Assembly (NCBI RefSeq): GCF_024628865.1 | Contig: NZ_CP102384.1 | Coordinates: 62,001-126,000 of the forward strand | Source: Sphingopyxis sp. DBS4 | Lineage (GTDB): Bacteria; Pseudomonadota; Alphaproteobacteria; Sphingomonadales; Sphingomonadaceae | Direction: 5' to 3' | DNA length: 64,000 nucleotides | Shown here: positions 33,692 through 42,912 of the stretch, in pieces | How positions within the stretch are numbered: position 1 is the stretch's first letter | How the letters are laid out: each line of letters begins with the position of its first letter | Translations under genes and position numbers: made by a program | The notes under the pieces: model-generated | What the model was told of the DNA's origin: nothing | Databases searched by the model: none | Seen by the model: the letters and a program-made list of their open reading frames with translations, nothing else

Positions 33692-34654
33692 CTAGCACCA
33701 TCCAGCGAGTTCGCGGCGGACGAGCGTTTCGAGCATCGCCATCCCCGCCGCGCTGTCGTTCAGGCAGGGGATATAGGCGAAATGCCGCCCTCCCGCCGCC
33801 TCAAACCCCGTCTTGCCGCGAATCGCCAGTTCCTCGAGCGTTTCGAGGCAGTCGGCGGCGAAGCCGGGGGCGAGGATGGCGACGCTGCGGCCTTCAAGGC
33901 CGAGCCGCGCGAGCGTCGCGTCGGTCGCGGGTTCCAGCCATTTGGCGCGGCCGAAGCGCGACTGGAACGCGACCTCGACCGGGCGGCCCAGTGCTTCGGC
34001 GAGCAGGCGCGCGGTCGCGAGACACTGGTTATAATAGGGGTCGCCGAGCGCGCGCGTCCGCTCGGGCATGCCGTGAAAGCTCGCGACCAGCGTGTCGGGA
34101 GTGAAATCGAGCGCGGCGAGCCCTGCCTCGACCGACGCCGCGAGTGCTTCGATATAGGCGGGATCGGCGGGATAGGACGGTAGGAAGCGCAGCGCGGGCT
34201 GTTCGCGGAGCGCCGCGAGATGCGCGGCGACCGCATCGACGGCGGTGGCGGTCGTCGCGGCGCAATATTGAGGATAGAGCGGCGCGATCAGGATGCGGCG
34301 GCAGCCCGAAGCCATCAGCGCGTCGATCGCCGCGCCGATCGCCGGCTCGCCATAGCGCATCGCATAAGCGACCTGGACATGCGCGCCGAGCGCGGCTTGC
34401 AGGGCTGCCGCCTGGCGGCGGGTAATCGCGGCAAGCGGCGAACCTTCATCGGTCCAGACCTGTGCATAGGCCTCGGCCGATTTGCGCGGCCGCGTCGGCA
34501 GGATGGCGCCGCGCAGGATCGGCTGCCACAGCAGCGCCGGAATCTCGACGACACGCGGGTCGGACAGGAACTCGGCGAGATAGCGGCGCACCGACACAGG
34601 CGTCGGCGCGTCGGGCGTACCGAGATTGACGAGCAGGACGCCGATGCCGGACAT
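33692..34654 (-). CDS. hemH: Ferrochelatase
   Basis: Inserts ferrous iron into protoporphyrin IX, the last step of haem synthesis. The 320-residue length is normal. The N-terminal GVLLVNLGTPDAP is a family signature, the catalytic histidine is in SFHGMPERT, and the conserved glutamate is in PGFAADCLETLEE. The start codon overlaps the stop of the molybdenum hydroxylase gene (ATGA), so it is translated from a transcript that begins upstream of that gene or within it. Confidence 0.96.
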   Translation of the reverse strand: MSGIGVLLVNLGTPDAPTPVSVRRYLAEFLSDPRVVEIPALLWQPILRGAILPTRPRKSAEAYAQVWTDEGSPLAAITRRQAAALQAALGAHVQVAYAMRYGEPAIGAAIDALMASGCRRILIAPLYPQYCAATTATAVDAVAAHLAALREQPALRFLPSYPADPAYIEALAASVEAGLAALDFTPDTLVASFHGMPERTRALGDPYYNQCLATARLLAEALGRPVEVAFQSRFGRAKWLEPATDATLARLGLEGRSVAILAPGFAADCLETLEELAIRGKTGFEAAGGRHFAYIPCLNDSAAGMAMLETLVRRELAGWC

Positions 34655-36942
34655 CAGAGCGGCTGCGCGGACAGCGGCAGGCGGCGGATGCGATGCCCGG
34701 TCGCGGCGAACATCGCATTGGCGATCGCGGGGGCGACGGCGGGAACGCCGATTTCGCCGAGCCCGCCGGGATCGCGGTCGCTGTCGACGAATTCGATCAA
34801 AATCTCGGGGATTTGCGCGAGGCGGGGCAGGCCGAGCTGGCCGAATTTGCGCGCGGTCGCGAGGCCGCCCTCATAATCGGTCGTCGCGCCGACGGCGGCG
34901 GCGAGGCCGAAGACCAGCCCGCCTTCGACCTGCTGGCGCGCGATCGCCGGGTTCACCAGCCGCCCGGCATCGACGACCGCGACGAGCTGTTCGACCTGCA
35001 GCCCGCGCTCGCTCGGCCGCGCGGTCGCGACCAGCGCGATATGGCTGCCGCGCATCGCATGGCAGGCGAGGCCCTGCGCGGTGCCCGACAGGCCGCCCTC
35101 CCACCCCGCGAGGCTGGTCGCGGTGAGCAGGCAGCGGGCAAGCAAAGGCGACTTGCCGAGCATCGCCATGCGATAGGAGAGCGCGTCCGACCCCGCGCGC
35201 GCCGCCATCTCGTCGATGAAGCATTCGGTGAAGAAGGCGGTGTAGCTGTCGGCATTGCCGCGCCAGCGTGCGGTCGGCAGGCCGATGTCGGCCGGACAAT
35301 GATCGACCGCGAAATGCCGAATGTCATAGGCGCTTGCCAGCCCTTCGACCGCGACGGCGTCGGGTACGCCCGCGGCATCGCGCTGGGCGACGTCGGCGGG
35401 GATATTGTCGAACAGACGGGCGCGAACCTCGTGATTGGTCGGCGGCACCGCGATGCGCGCGACGAGCGCGTCGATACCACCCGCCGCATTCAGTGTCGCG
35501 ATCATCTTCGCGCGCGCCGGTGCGCGCGGGATGTCGCGCATGATCTCCTCGGCGCGCGACCAGGCCAGCTGGACGGGCCTCTTGATCTGCATCGCGATGA
35601 TTGCCGCCTGCACGGCAACGCTGTGATCGAGGCAGGCGTCGAACGAGCCCCCCGCCATCATCGGAAAGAGAGTGACGTCGGACGGCGACAGGCCGGTCGC
35701 TTGCGCAATCGCGTCGCGGCATTGGGCGGGTGCCTGCGTCGCGACCCAGACGCGCAGCCGCCCGCGATCGGGCGCGGCGGTCGCGGTGCGCGTCTCGATC
35801 GGGGCGTGGAGCGCGGGGGCGACGGCGTAATGCGCCGAGATCTTCGTCCGCCCTTCCATCGCCTCGGCGACGTCGCCGGTCTTTGCGACGCGATAGCCGT
35901 CGGCCTTGAGCGCGGCCGCTAGCACCTTGTCGATGCGATCCGAAGAAATGGGGGTTCCGGCGGTCTCGAACACCGGCGCGAAATGGTCGAGCGCGCGGTT
36001 CGCCGCCCACCAGTTGCGCGCCACCGCCGCGAACCAGCGGTCGTGCTCGACGATGTGGAGCAGGCCGGGCGACTTCATCCCCGCCTTGCGGTCGATGCTC
36101 TTCAGCCGCGTCGCGCCGAGCGGCCCCTGCCGGATCGCAGCGAAGACCATGTCGGGCAGGCGGATGTCGCCGGCATAATTGGCCGACCCGTCGACCTTCG
36201 ACGGCAGGTCGAGCCGCGTCAGTTCCTTGCCGTAGAGCGGGTCGACGCTCGCGGCGCGATAGACGGGCTCGGCGGGCGGTTCGAGCAGCGCGGCGGCGGC
36301 GGCGACGTCGCCGAACCGCAGCTTCTTCTTGCCGAAGGTGACGAAGCCGCCCTCGGTATCGCATTGCTGCCAGTCGGCGTCCCAGCGCCGCGCGGCCGCC
36401 ATCATCAGCAGCGCGCGCGCCTGCGCCGCAGCGTCGCGGCACGGCCCTTCGAACATCCGCACCGACGAGCTGTTCGCGGTCAGCATCACCGCGTGGCGCA
36501 CCGCCCATTCGCGCCGCGCCCAGCCACGCACGTCGGATATGAAATCGGGGACGAGGCGGCGCGGGGTGAAGACCGCGCTGTCCTCGTCAACGACCAGCGT
36601 GTTGGTGTAGAGCGGGTTGATCGGCGCGGTCTCGACCGCGATCGTCCGCCAGTCGGCGCCGAGCTCGTCGGCCATGATCTGCGGCAGCAGCGTGGTGACG
36701 CCCTGGCCCATCTCGCATTGCGGGACGACCATGGCGATATGGCCGTCCTCGCCGATCTTGAGGAAAGCGTTGAAGACATGCTCGCCGCGCGCGGTGGTGA
36801 GATTGGGTTCATAGTCGCGCGGCCAGAAGGTCCAGGCGAGCGCCAGCCCGCCCGCGGCGGTCGCGCCGACGAGAAGCTGGCGGCGACTGACATGCGGCAG
36901 CCGCGTGCCGCTTTGCCCCACCTTGTCCCTGATGCCCGTCAT
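34654..36942 (-). CDS. Molybdopterin aldehyde oxidoreductase large subunit (IorB-like)
   Basis: A 762-residue xanthine-oxidase-family large subunit resembling the beta subunit of isoquinoline 1-oxidoreductase. A twin-arginine signal (SRRQLLVGATAAGGLALAW) predicts export of the folded enzyme to the periplasm. Conserved pieces include PQCEMGQGVTT for cofactor binding, LPSKVDGSANYAGDIRLPDM in the middle, and the catalytic glutamate in GGLGEIGVPAVAP. These enzymes normally pair with a small 2Fe-2S subunit to pass electrons to cytochromes. No such gene is adjacent; the upstream neighbour is a repeat and a CoA-binding protein. The substrate is unknown. The stop overlaps the hemH start. Confidence 0.88.
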   Translation of the reverse strand: MTGIRDKVGQSGTRLPHVSRRQLLVGATAAGGLALAWTFWPRDYEPNLTTARGEHVFNAFLKIGEDGHIAMVVPQCEMGQGVTTLLPQIMADELGADWRTIAVETAPINPLYTNTLVVDEDSAVFTPRRLVPDFISDVRGWARREWAVRHAVMLTANSSSVRMFEGPCRDAAAQARALLMMAAARRWDADWQQCDTEGGFVTFGKKKLRFGDVAAAAALLEPPAEPVYRAASVDPLYGKELTRLDLPSKVDGSANYAGDIRLPDMVFAAIRQGPLGATRLKSIDRKAGMKSPGLLHIVEHDRWFAAVARNWWAANRALDHFAPVFETAGTPISSDRIDKVLAAALKADGYRVAKTGDVAEAMEGRTKISAHYAVAPALHAPIETRTATAAPDRGRLRVWVATQAPAQCRDAIAQATGLSPSDVTLFPMMAGGSFDACLDHSVAVQAAIIAMQIKRPVQLAWSRAEEIMRDIPRAPARAKMIATLNAAGGIDALVARIAVPPTNHEVRARLFDNIPADVAQRDAAGVPDAVAVEGLASAYDIRHFAVDHCPADIGLPTARWRGNADSYTAFFTECFIDEMAARAGSDALSYRMAMLGKSPLLARCLLTATSLAGWEGGLSGTAQGLACHAMRGSHIALVATARPSERGLQVEQLVAVVDAGRLVNPAIARQQVEGGLVFGLAAAVGATTDYEGGLATARKFGQLGLPRLAQIPEILIEFVDSDRDPGGLGEIGVPAVAPAIANAMFAATGHRIRRLPLSAQPL

Positions 36943-37012
36943 TGCCGACGCTGATAGTCGGCGCGGTTGAGCGAGGCAAAGGCTTTCCGGTTAAATCGGC
37001 ATCACCTCAATT

Positions 37013-37094
37013 CCGTTCGTGTCGAGCGAAGTCGAGACACCCATCTGTGTCGCGCTGCTTCGAGGGGTGTCTCGACTTCGCTCGACACGAACGG
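37013..37094. repeat. Dispersed inverted repeat, family D
   Basis: A perfect 29-bp inverted repeat (37013-37041 with 37066-37094), arms beginning CCGTTCGTGTCGAGCGAAGT and ending with the exact reverse complement, around a 24-base loop. It lies between two minus-strand genes. It is the only copy of this family in the window. Confidence 0.9.
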
Positions 37095-37122
37095 GAAAAG
37101 GGATGGGCTTGTATACGCCGCT

Positions 37123-37548
37123 TTACCGCAGCAGTCCCAGCCGTGGGATCTCGACCTTCGGGCAGCGGTTCATCACCACGGTCAGCCCCGCCGTCTCGGC
37201 GCGCTGCGCCGCGGCTTCGTCGATCACCCCGATCTGCATCCACACCGCCTTTGCGCCATGGACGATCGCCTCGTCGACCGCCGCGCCCGCGTCGGCGCTG
37301 TTGCGGAAGATGTCGACGATCTCGGCGGGCGGCTCGACATCGGCGAGGGTCGCGACGACGGGCGCGCCGTGGATCATCTTGCCGGCATGGCCGGGGTTCA
37401 CCGCGATCACGTCGTGCCCCTGCCGGATCAGGAAGGCGAGCACCTCGTTCGAGGCGCGCGCGGGGTTGGGCGAGGCGCCGACGACGGCAATGCGGCGCGG
37501 TTGCCCCAGCAGGTCGCGGATTTCACCCTCGTCGTTGATCGCCATCAT
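37123..37548 (-). CDS. CoA-binding domain protein (YccU-like)
   Basis: A small cytoplasmic Rossmann-fold protein of 141 residues. RRIAVVGASPNPARASN is the nucleotide-binding start, and VDIFRNSADAGAAVDEAI and AKAVWMQIGVIDEAAA are typical of the YccU family, whose members bind CoA; the final MNRCPKVE motif is also conserved. Its cellular role is not known. The start overlaps the mrp stop (ATGA), so the two are translated together; ATG at 37548 or 37545 are both possible. Confidence 0.87.
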   Translation of the reverse strand: MMAINDEGEIRDLLGQPRRIAVVGASPNPARASNEVLAFLIRQGHDVIAVNPGHAGKMIHGAPVVATLADVEPPAEIVDIFRNSADAGAAVDEAIVHGAKAVWMQIGVIDEAAAQRAETAGLTVVMNRCPKVEIPRLGLLR

Positions 37549-38522
37549 GTGCCCTTTCTTGCCGCGAGCCAGTCGGCGATCTTCGCCGCTATCGCGTGGA
37601 ACGGCTCGCCGAGCGGGTCGGTTCCCGCCGCCGGGGGCACGCCGCCGTCGCTCGCGAGGCGCAGTCCCATCGACAGCGGCACGCGGCCCAGAAAATCGAG
37701 CCCCATCGTCTTCGCCGCCGCCTCGGCGCCGCCGCTCCCGAACGGGTCGCTGACCTCGCCGCAATGCGGGCAGGCATAGCCTGCCATATTCTCGACCAGC
37801 CCGATCAACGGCACGTCGGCTTGCTCGAAAAAGCTGATCGCGCGCGTCGCGTCCATCAGCGCGAGGTCCTGCGGGGTCGAGACGATGACCGCGCCCGCAG
37901 GCTTGTGTTTCTGGATCATCGTGAGCTGAACGTCGCCGGTGCCCGGCGGCAGGTCGACGATCAGCGTATCGACGTCGCCCCAACTCGCATCGACGAGCTG
38001 TTCAAGCGCCTTGCCCGCCATCGGCCCGCGCCACGCGATCGCCTGTCCGGGCGCGGCGATCTGCCCGGTCGACAGCATCGGCACGCCATAGGCGTTGGGA
38101 ACGGGGACGAGCTTCGATCCGCGCGCTTCGGGTTTCACCCCCTCGCTGTCCATCAGCCGCGGCTGCGAGGGGCCATAGATGTCGGCGTCGACGATCCCGA
38201 CCTTCACCCCGCGCCGCTGGAGCGCGACCGCGAGGTTGGCGGCGAGCGTCGATTTGCCGACCCCGCCCTTGCCGCTGCCGACCGCGATCAGCGTCAGCCC
38301 CTTGCGCTCGGCGGTCATCGCAACGCGCACCGAGCTCACGCCGGGCCGGGCGAGCAATCCGGCGCGGAGCTTGTCCTCCAGCGGCTTCCGCTCTGCCTCG
38401 GCGAGGCCGGTGACGTCGAGCACGATCGCGAGCGTGCCCTGATCGTCGAGAAAGCGGAGGCCCGAGGTGCGCCCGCCGCTGAGGTCGGTCGCGATGCTGG
38501 CAAGCGGTGCGGTGTCGGTCAT
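37545..38522 (-). CDS. mrp: Mrp/ApbC family Fe-S cluster carrier ATPase
   Basis: A 325-residue P-loop ATPase that carries or loads iron-sulfur clusters. The deviant Walker A motif GKGGVGKST, the NVxD-like VDADIYGPSQPR and the C-x-x-C pair in ACPHCGE are all present, and a short N-terminal MIP18-like region precedes them. The start at 38522 is chosen because the protein begins there with a normal MIP18-like region; an in-frame ATG 33 codons earlier would cross the promoter area shared with hflK. It is divergent from hflK and coupled to the CoA-binding gene. Confidence 0.93.
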   Translation of the reverse strand: MTDTAPLASIATDLSGGRTSGLRFLDDQGTLAIVLDVTGLAEAERKPLEDKLRAGLLARPGVSSVRVAMTAERKGLTLIAVGSGKGGVGKSTLAANLAVALQRRGVKVGIVDADIYGPSQPRLMDSEGVKPEARGSKLVPVPNAYGVPMLSTGQIAAPGQAIAWRGPMAGKALEQLVDASWGDVDTLIVDLPPGTGDVQLTMIQKHKPAGAVIVSTPQDLALMDATRAISFFEQADVPLIGLVENMAGYACPHCGEVSDPFGSGGAEAAAKTMGLDFLGRVPLSMGLRLASDGGVPPAAGTDPLGEPFHAIAAKIADWLAARKGT

Positions 38523-38613
38523 ACCCTGCGCAGATAGGCGCGGCGCGGGTGAAAGCCAGCCATTTTCTCTTGCCCCCCTGTTAATCGCGCTGGTCCTCCC
38601 TATAAAAGCAGGC

Positions 38614-39777
38614 ATGAGCAACGAAAGTGACGGCAGGATGGCAGGCCGCTTCCCGATGGGAATGCGGCGATTTTTCCATCAGATCAGCCAGATGGCGAAC
38701 AGCCCGTGGGGCAACGGCCCCAAGGGCGGGAAGGACGGCGGCAAGGATGACGGCGGCGACCGCAACGGCCCGCGCAATCCGTGGGTAACGCCCGATCCCG
38801 CCGACCCGGCACGCGGCCGCAAGCCGCGCGGCCCCTCGGCGCTCGACGAATTGCTGCGCAAGGGGCGCGGCAGCTTCGGGGGCGGCGGCTCGGGCGGCGG
38901 GGACGGCCTCAACTTCGGCGATTCGGCGAAGGTCTGGAAATGGGGCATCGGCGCGCTCGTCGTGGTCTGGTTCGTCTTTTCCTCCTTCCACATCGTGCCG
39001 CCCGAAAAGGAAGGCGTCGTCACCCGCCTCGGCAGCTATTCGCGCACCGTCGGGCCGGGGGTCAAATTCACCTGGCCGGCGCCGATCGAACGCATCCGCC
39101 TGGAGGATGTCCGCGCTATCCGCACGATGCAGATCGGCTCGCCCAATGCGACCGACGAGAATTTCGTGCTGACGCGCGACCAGAGCATCGTCGACCTCGC
39201 CTATGAGGTCCGCTGGTCGATCCGCGATCCCGAACTCTATATCTTCCAGCTTGCCGACCCCGACGGAACGCTTCGCGAGGTCGCCGAAAGCGCGATGCGC
39301 GCGACGGTGGCCAATTTCGACCTCGTCCAGGCGATCGGTCCCGGCCGCGTCGAGATCGAGCGACAGGTGCAGCAGCGGATGCAGGATCTGCTCGACCAGT
39401 ATCGCGCCGGGATCACGATCCAGGGCATCGCGATCCGCCAGGCCGATCCGCCGAGCCAGGTCGACGAAGCGTTCAAGGAAGTGACCGCCGCGCGCCAGAA
39501 GCGCGAATCGGACATCAACCTCGCGCGCGCCTATGAGCAACAGATTCTGGAACGCGCGCGGGGCGATACCGCCGCGTTCGACAAGATCTACGAACAGTAT
39601 AAGCTCGCGCCGGGCGTGACCCGCAAGCGGCTCTATTATGAAACGATGGAGAGCGTGTTGTCGAACATCGACAAGACGATCGTTGAGGCGCGCGGGGTGA
39701 CCCCCTATCTGCCGCTGAACGAAATCCAGCGACGGGCGAATACGGCCCCCGAAGCCACCGCGAAGGGAGGCCAATGA
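38614..39777 (+). CDS. hflK: HflK, modulator of FtsH protease
   Basis: An SPFH/prohibitin-family inner-membrane protein that with HflC forms a large periplasmic complex around FtsH. It has a Gly- and Pro-rich cytoplasmic N-terminus, one membrane helix (IGALVVVWFVFSSFHIVPPE) and the band-7 domain (EGVVTRLGSYSRTVGPGVKF), with a coiled-coil C-terminal part. The start is uncertain: ATG at 38614, 38665 and 38692 are all in frame and none has a strong ribosome-binding site; MANSPWGNG at 38692 resembles the usual short start. The stop overlaps the hflC start. Confidence 0.9.
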   Translation: MSNESDGRMAGRFPMGMRRFFHQISQMANSPWGNGPKGGKDGGKDDGGDRNGPRNPWVTPDPADPARGRKPRGPSALDELLRKGRGSFGGGGSGGGDGLNFGDSAKVWKWGIGALVVVWFVFSSFHIVPPEKEGVVTRLGSYSRTVGPGVKFTWPAPIERIRLEDVRAIRTMQIGSPNATDENFVLTRDQSIVDLAYEVRWSIRDPELYIFQLADPDGTLREVAESAMRATVANFDLVQAIGPGRVEIERQVQQRMQDLLDQYRAGITIQGIAIRQADPPSQVDEAFKEVTAARQKRESDINLARAYEQQILERARGDTAAFDKIYEQYKLAPGVTRKRLYYETMESVLSNIDKTIVEARGVTPYLPLNEIQRRANTAPEATAKGGQ

Positions 39778-40628
39778 TGTTCGAGGGCCTGTTCCGCCAT
39801 CCGCTGCGCCTGCTCGTCGGCACCGTCGCGCTGCTCGTCATCCTGTCGCAGACGCTGGCGATCGTTCCCGAGGACAAGCAGGCGCTGATCCTGCGCTTCG
39901 GCGAGATCGAGCGCACGGTGAACCGCTATAAACCGAAGGAAAGCTTCGGCCATTCGGGCGCCGGGCTCGTCCTGCGCGTGCCCTTCACCGACGGCATCCA
40001 ATATATCGACAAGCGCATCCTCGGCATCAACATGGAGCGGCAGCAGGTGCTGTCGACCGACCAGCAGCGGCTGCAGGTCGACGCCTTCGCGCGCTTTCGC
40101 ATCACCAATCCGGTGCGCATGTACACCGCGATCCGCACCGAGGAGCGGCTGCAGCAGCAGCTCGCGACGATCCTCGGCTCGTCGCTGCGCAACGAGCTCG
40201 GCAAGCGCACCTTCGCAACCCTGCTGTCGCCCGAACGCGGGCAGGTGATGGACAATATCCAGATCGCGCTCAACCGCGAGGCCAATAAATATGGCGCCGA
40301 AATCATCGACGTCCGGATCAAACGCGCCGACCTGCCCGAAGGCGCGACGCTCGAGGCGGCCTATAACCGCATGCGCACCGCGCGCGAGCAGGAAGCGATC
40401 ACGATCCGCGCCGAGGGGCAGAAGGAAGCGCAGATCATCCGCGGCAACGCCGACGGCGAAGCGGCGCGCATCTATGCCGCGAGCTTCGGCAAGGATCCCG
40501 AATTCTATGATTTCTACCGTGCGATGCAGAGCTATCGGCAGACCTTCCTGGGTGAAAACAACCAGGGCACGACATCGGTGATCCTGTCGCCCGACAATGA
40601 ATATCTGCGGCATTTCAAGGGAGGCTGA
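39774..40628 (+). CDS. hflC: HflC, modulator of FtsH protease
   Basis: The partner of HflK, 284 residues, with an N-terminal membrane helix (LRLLVGTVALLVILSQTLAIV) and the band-7 domain (ILRFGEIERTV, then DGIQYIDKRIL). Conserved HflC stretches IIDVRIKRADLPE and RMRTAREQEA are visible. Start at 39774 or 39777; the first overlaps the hflK stop as ATGA. It is followed after 127 bp by a Deg-type periplasmic protease, so protein quality-control genes cluster here. Confidence 0.95.
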   Translation: MMFEGLFRHPLRLLVGTVALLVILSQTLAIVPEDKQALILRFGEIERTVNRYKPKESFGHSGAGLVLRVPFTDGIQYIDKRILGINMERQQVLSTDQQRLQVDAFARFRITNPVRMYTAIRTEERLQQQLATILGSSLRNELGKRTFATLLSPERGQVMDNIQIALNREANKYGAEIIDVRIKRADLPEGATLEAAYNRMRTAREQEAITIRAEGQKEAQIIRGNADGEAARIYAASFGKDPEFYDFYRAMQSYRQTFLGENNQGTTSVILSPDNEYLRHFKGG

Positions 40629-40648
40629 CGAAAGTTCGGCACGTGAAC

Positions 40649-40673
40649 GGAACCTGCAAGTCCCGTTCATGTT
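40649..40673 (+). promoter_or_regulatory. Candidate stress promoter before the Deg protease
   Basis: GGAAC (40649-40653) followed 17 bases later by GTT (40671-40673) resembles the promoter of the alphaproteobacterial general-stress sigma factor EcfG. The same stretch also forms an imperfect hairpin (TGAACGG 40644-40650 with CCGTTCA 40663-40669), so it may equally mark the end of the hflKC transcript. Confidence 0.25.
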
Positions 40674-40755
40674 CAAATGAGGTTCAGCCGGCGCCGAGCA
40701 GATAGCGTCGCGCCGGGGCCAGAGTTTTTTCGCGAACAGAAGAGGATTTGCGATC

Positions 40756-42255
40756 GTGCGTTATGTTTATGGCATCACTTCGGCCCTGCTGATGGGCGGC
40801 ACGGCGCTGGCGCTCGTCACCCAGTCGCCGGTGATCGCGCAGGTTGCGCAGAACGAGAGCAGCGAGATCGCAAAGGCGGTGCCGCGCGCCGGCGCGCCCG
40901 AAAGCTTCGCCGACCTCGTCGAACAGCTTCAGCCCGCGGTGGTCAACATCTCGACCAAGCAGGAGGTGACGCTCGGCGTCCGGCTCGATCCGTTCGCGGG
41001 AACGCGCGAGCCGGTGACGCAAGAGCAGCAGGGCGGTGGCTCGGGCTTCCTGATCTCCGACGACGGCTATATCGTCACCAACAACCATGTCGTCACCGGC
41101 GGCCCGCGCGGCGACGCGGTGAATCAGGTCGCGGTAACGCTGACCAACGGCAAGGAATATAAGGCGCGCATCGTCGGCCGCGACGTCGCATCCGACCTCG
41201 CTCTGCTCAAGATCGACGCGACGGGGCTGCCCTTCGTCAAGTTCGGCGACAGCGCCAAGGCGCGCGTCGGCGACTGGGTGGTCGCGATCGGAAACCCGCT
41301 CGGCCTCGGCTCGACGGTGACCGCGGGCATCATCTCGGCGGTGCAGCGCAACCTCGGCGGCGGCGGCGCCTATGATCGCTATATCCAGACCGACACCGCG
41401 ATCAATCGCGGCAATTCGGGCGGGCCGCTGTTCGACCTCAAGGGCAATGTCGTCGGCATCAACAATATGCTGATCTCGCCCGTCGGCGCGAACATCGGCG
41501 TCAATTTCGCGATCCCCGCCGAAGCGGCGATCCCGGTGATCAACGCGCTGAGGTCGGGCGAGAAGATCGAGCGCGGCTATCTCGGCATCGGCATCGCACC
41601 GATCGGCGAAGATCTGGCCTCGGCGCTCGGCCTGCCCAAGGACCGCGGCGAATTCGTCCAGCGCGTCGAGGACGACGGCGCGGCGGCGAAGGCCGGCATC
41701 AAGCGCGGCGACGTCGTGACCAAGGTCAACGGCAAGGACGTGACCCCGTCGCAGAGCCTGTCCTACATCGTCGCCAACACCAAGCCCGGCACGCGCATCC
41801 CGATCGAGGTGGTACGCGACGGCAAGACGCTGACCCTCAATGCGGTCGTCGGCACGCGCCCGCCCGAGGAACAGCTCGCGGGCACGACCTTCGACCCCGA
41901 GGACGAGCAGGCGATGCCCGACGATCCGAAGGGCAGCGCCGACACCGCGATCCAGAACGAACTCGGCCTTGCCGTGCAGCCGCTGACCCCTGACATCGCC
42001 CGCGCGATCGGGGTCGATACGGGCACCAAGGGCCTTGTGATCGCCGCCGCCTCGTCGAGCAGCGACGCCGGTCGCAAGGGCCTGCGCCGCGGCGACGTGA
42101 TCGTCAGCGCCAACCGCGCGTCGGTGACGACCAGCGACGCGCTCGCCAAGGTCATCGCCGATGCGAAGAAGGCGGGCCGCGACGCGGTGCTGCTCGAAAT
42201 CCTGCGCCGTGGCGGCCCCTCGGCCTTCATCGCGATCCGCATCAAGGGCGGCTGA
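40756..42255 (+). CDS. Deg-family periplasmic serine protease (GTG start)
   Basis: A Do/DegQ-type protease of 499 residues for quality control of periplasmic proteins. A signal peptide precedes the protease domain with catalytic triad H111 (TNNHVV), D147 (ASDLALLKID) and S221 (NRGNSGGPL). Two PDZ domains follow (RGYLGIGIAPIGEDLA and the second from about residue 395). The start is GTG at 40756, supported by AGAGGA nine bases upstream and by the signal peptide. A strong terminator follows. Confidence 0.95.
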   Translation: MRYVYGITSALLMGGTALALVTQSPVIAQVAQNESSEIAKAVPRAGAPESFADLVEQLQPAVVNISTKQEVTLGVRLDPFAGTREPVTQEQQGGGSGFLISDDGYIVTNNHVVTGGPRGDAVNQVAVTLTNGKEYKARIVGRDVASDLALLKIDATGLPFVKFGDSAKARVGDWVVAIGNPLGLGSTVTAGIISAVQRNLGGGGAYDRYIQTDTAINRGNSGGPLFDLKGNVVGINNMLISPVGANIGVNFAIPAEAAIPVINALRSGEKIERGYLGIGIAPIGEDLASALGLPKDRGEFVQRVEDDGAAAKAGIKRGDVVTKVNGKDVTPSQSLSYIVANTKPGTRIPIEVVRDGKTLTLNAVVGTRPPEEQLAGTTFDPEDEQAMPDDPKGSADTAIQNELGLAVQPLTPDIARAIGVDTGTKGLVIAAASSSSDAGRKGLRRGDVIVSANRASVTTSDALAKVIADAKKAGRDAVLLEILRRGGPSAFIAIRIKGG

Positions 42256-42279
42256 TTTTCCGCACGTCGCGCGACAGGC

Positions 42280-42318
42280 AAAAAGAGCGCCGTGACCCTC
42301 GGGTCCGGCGCTCTTTTT
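42280..42318. terminator. Strong bidirectional terminator after the Deg protease
   Basis: AAAAAGAGCGCCG pairs with CGGCGCTCTTTTT, and the inner GACCC/GGGTC extends the stem, leaving a two-base loop. The T-run makes it a canonical Rho-independent terminator for the + strand, and the A-run allows the same on the minus strand. Confidence 0.95.
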
Positions 42319-42380
42319 CTTTGCTTGGCAGGTTAAATGTTCCTATTATGTTCACATCATGACGAGTCGGGAGAGAGACG

Positions 42381-42749
42381 ATGATCGGATATGTGACGCT
42401 GGGCACCAACGACCTCGCCAGGGCGGCGGTCTTCTATGACGCGATCGCCGGCGAACTGGGCGTGCCGCGGATGATGGACTATGACGGCTTCATCGCCTGG
42501 GGCAAGGAAGGCGGCGGCGCCGGCATCGGCCTCACCCGCCCGTTCGACGGCCAGGCGGCGACCGTGGGCAACGGCGTGATGGTCGCGCTCGAGGCGAAGG
42601 ACAAGGAGCAGGTCCACCGCCTCTACGACATTGCGCTCGCCAACGGCGGCACCTGCGAAGGTCCTCCGGGGCCGCGCGGCGAAGGCTTCTATGCCGGTTA
42701 TTTCCGCGACCCCGACGGCAACAAGCTCAACGCCTTCATCATGGGGTGA
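42381..42749 (+). CDS. VOC (glyoxalase/bleomycin-resistance) family protein
   Basis: A 122-residue protein of the vicinal-oxygen-chelate fold, with the first strand MIGYVTLGTNDLARAAVFYD and the late GYFRDPDGNKLNAF motif, where the metal-binding residues usually lie. The family includes glyoxalases, dioxygenases and drug-binding proteins; the activity here cannot be told. GGGAGAGAGACG precedes the start. It forms its own unit between the Deg terminator and repeats. Confidence 0.88.
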   Translation: MIGYVTLGTNDLARAAVFYDAIAGELGVPRMMDYDGFIAWGKEGGGAGIGLTRPFDGQAATVGNGVMVALEAKDKEQVHRLYDIALANGGTCEGPPGPRGEGFYAGYFRDPDGNKLNAFIMG

Positions 42750-42787
42750 GGGACGTTGGGTGGGGGCGGATATTCCCCCCCTCTCTT

Positions 42788-42866
42788 CGTCATTCCCGCG
42801 CAAGCGGGAACCCAGGGCGTGCCTCGGTTGACCCCACACTGGGTTCCCGCTTGCGCGGGAATGACG
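42788..42866. repeat. Dispersed inverted repeat, family A
   Basis: A perfect 28-bp inverted repeat (42788-42815 with 42839-42866), arms beginning CGTCATTCCCGCGCAAGCGG, loop 23 bases. It starts 38 bp after the VOC gene. Confidence 0.92.
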
Positions 42867-42912
42867 ACGTTATGAGATGCCAGGCGTCGTTTTCCGATCT
42901 CTTTCAGAATCT

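Noticed and set aside
42320..42360. TGTTCACAT stretch before the VOC gene as a LacI operator
   Set aside because: It lacks the central AACGTT palindrome shared by the four accepted sites.
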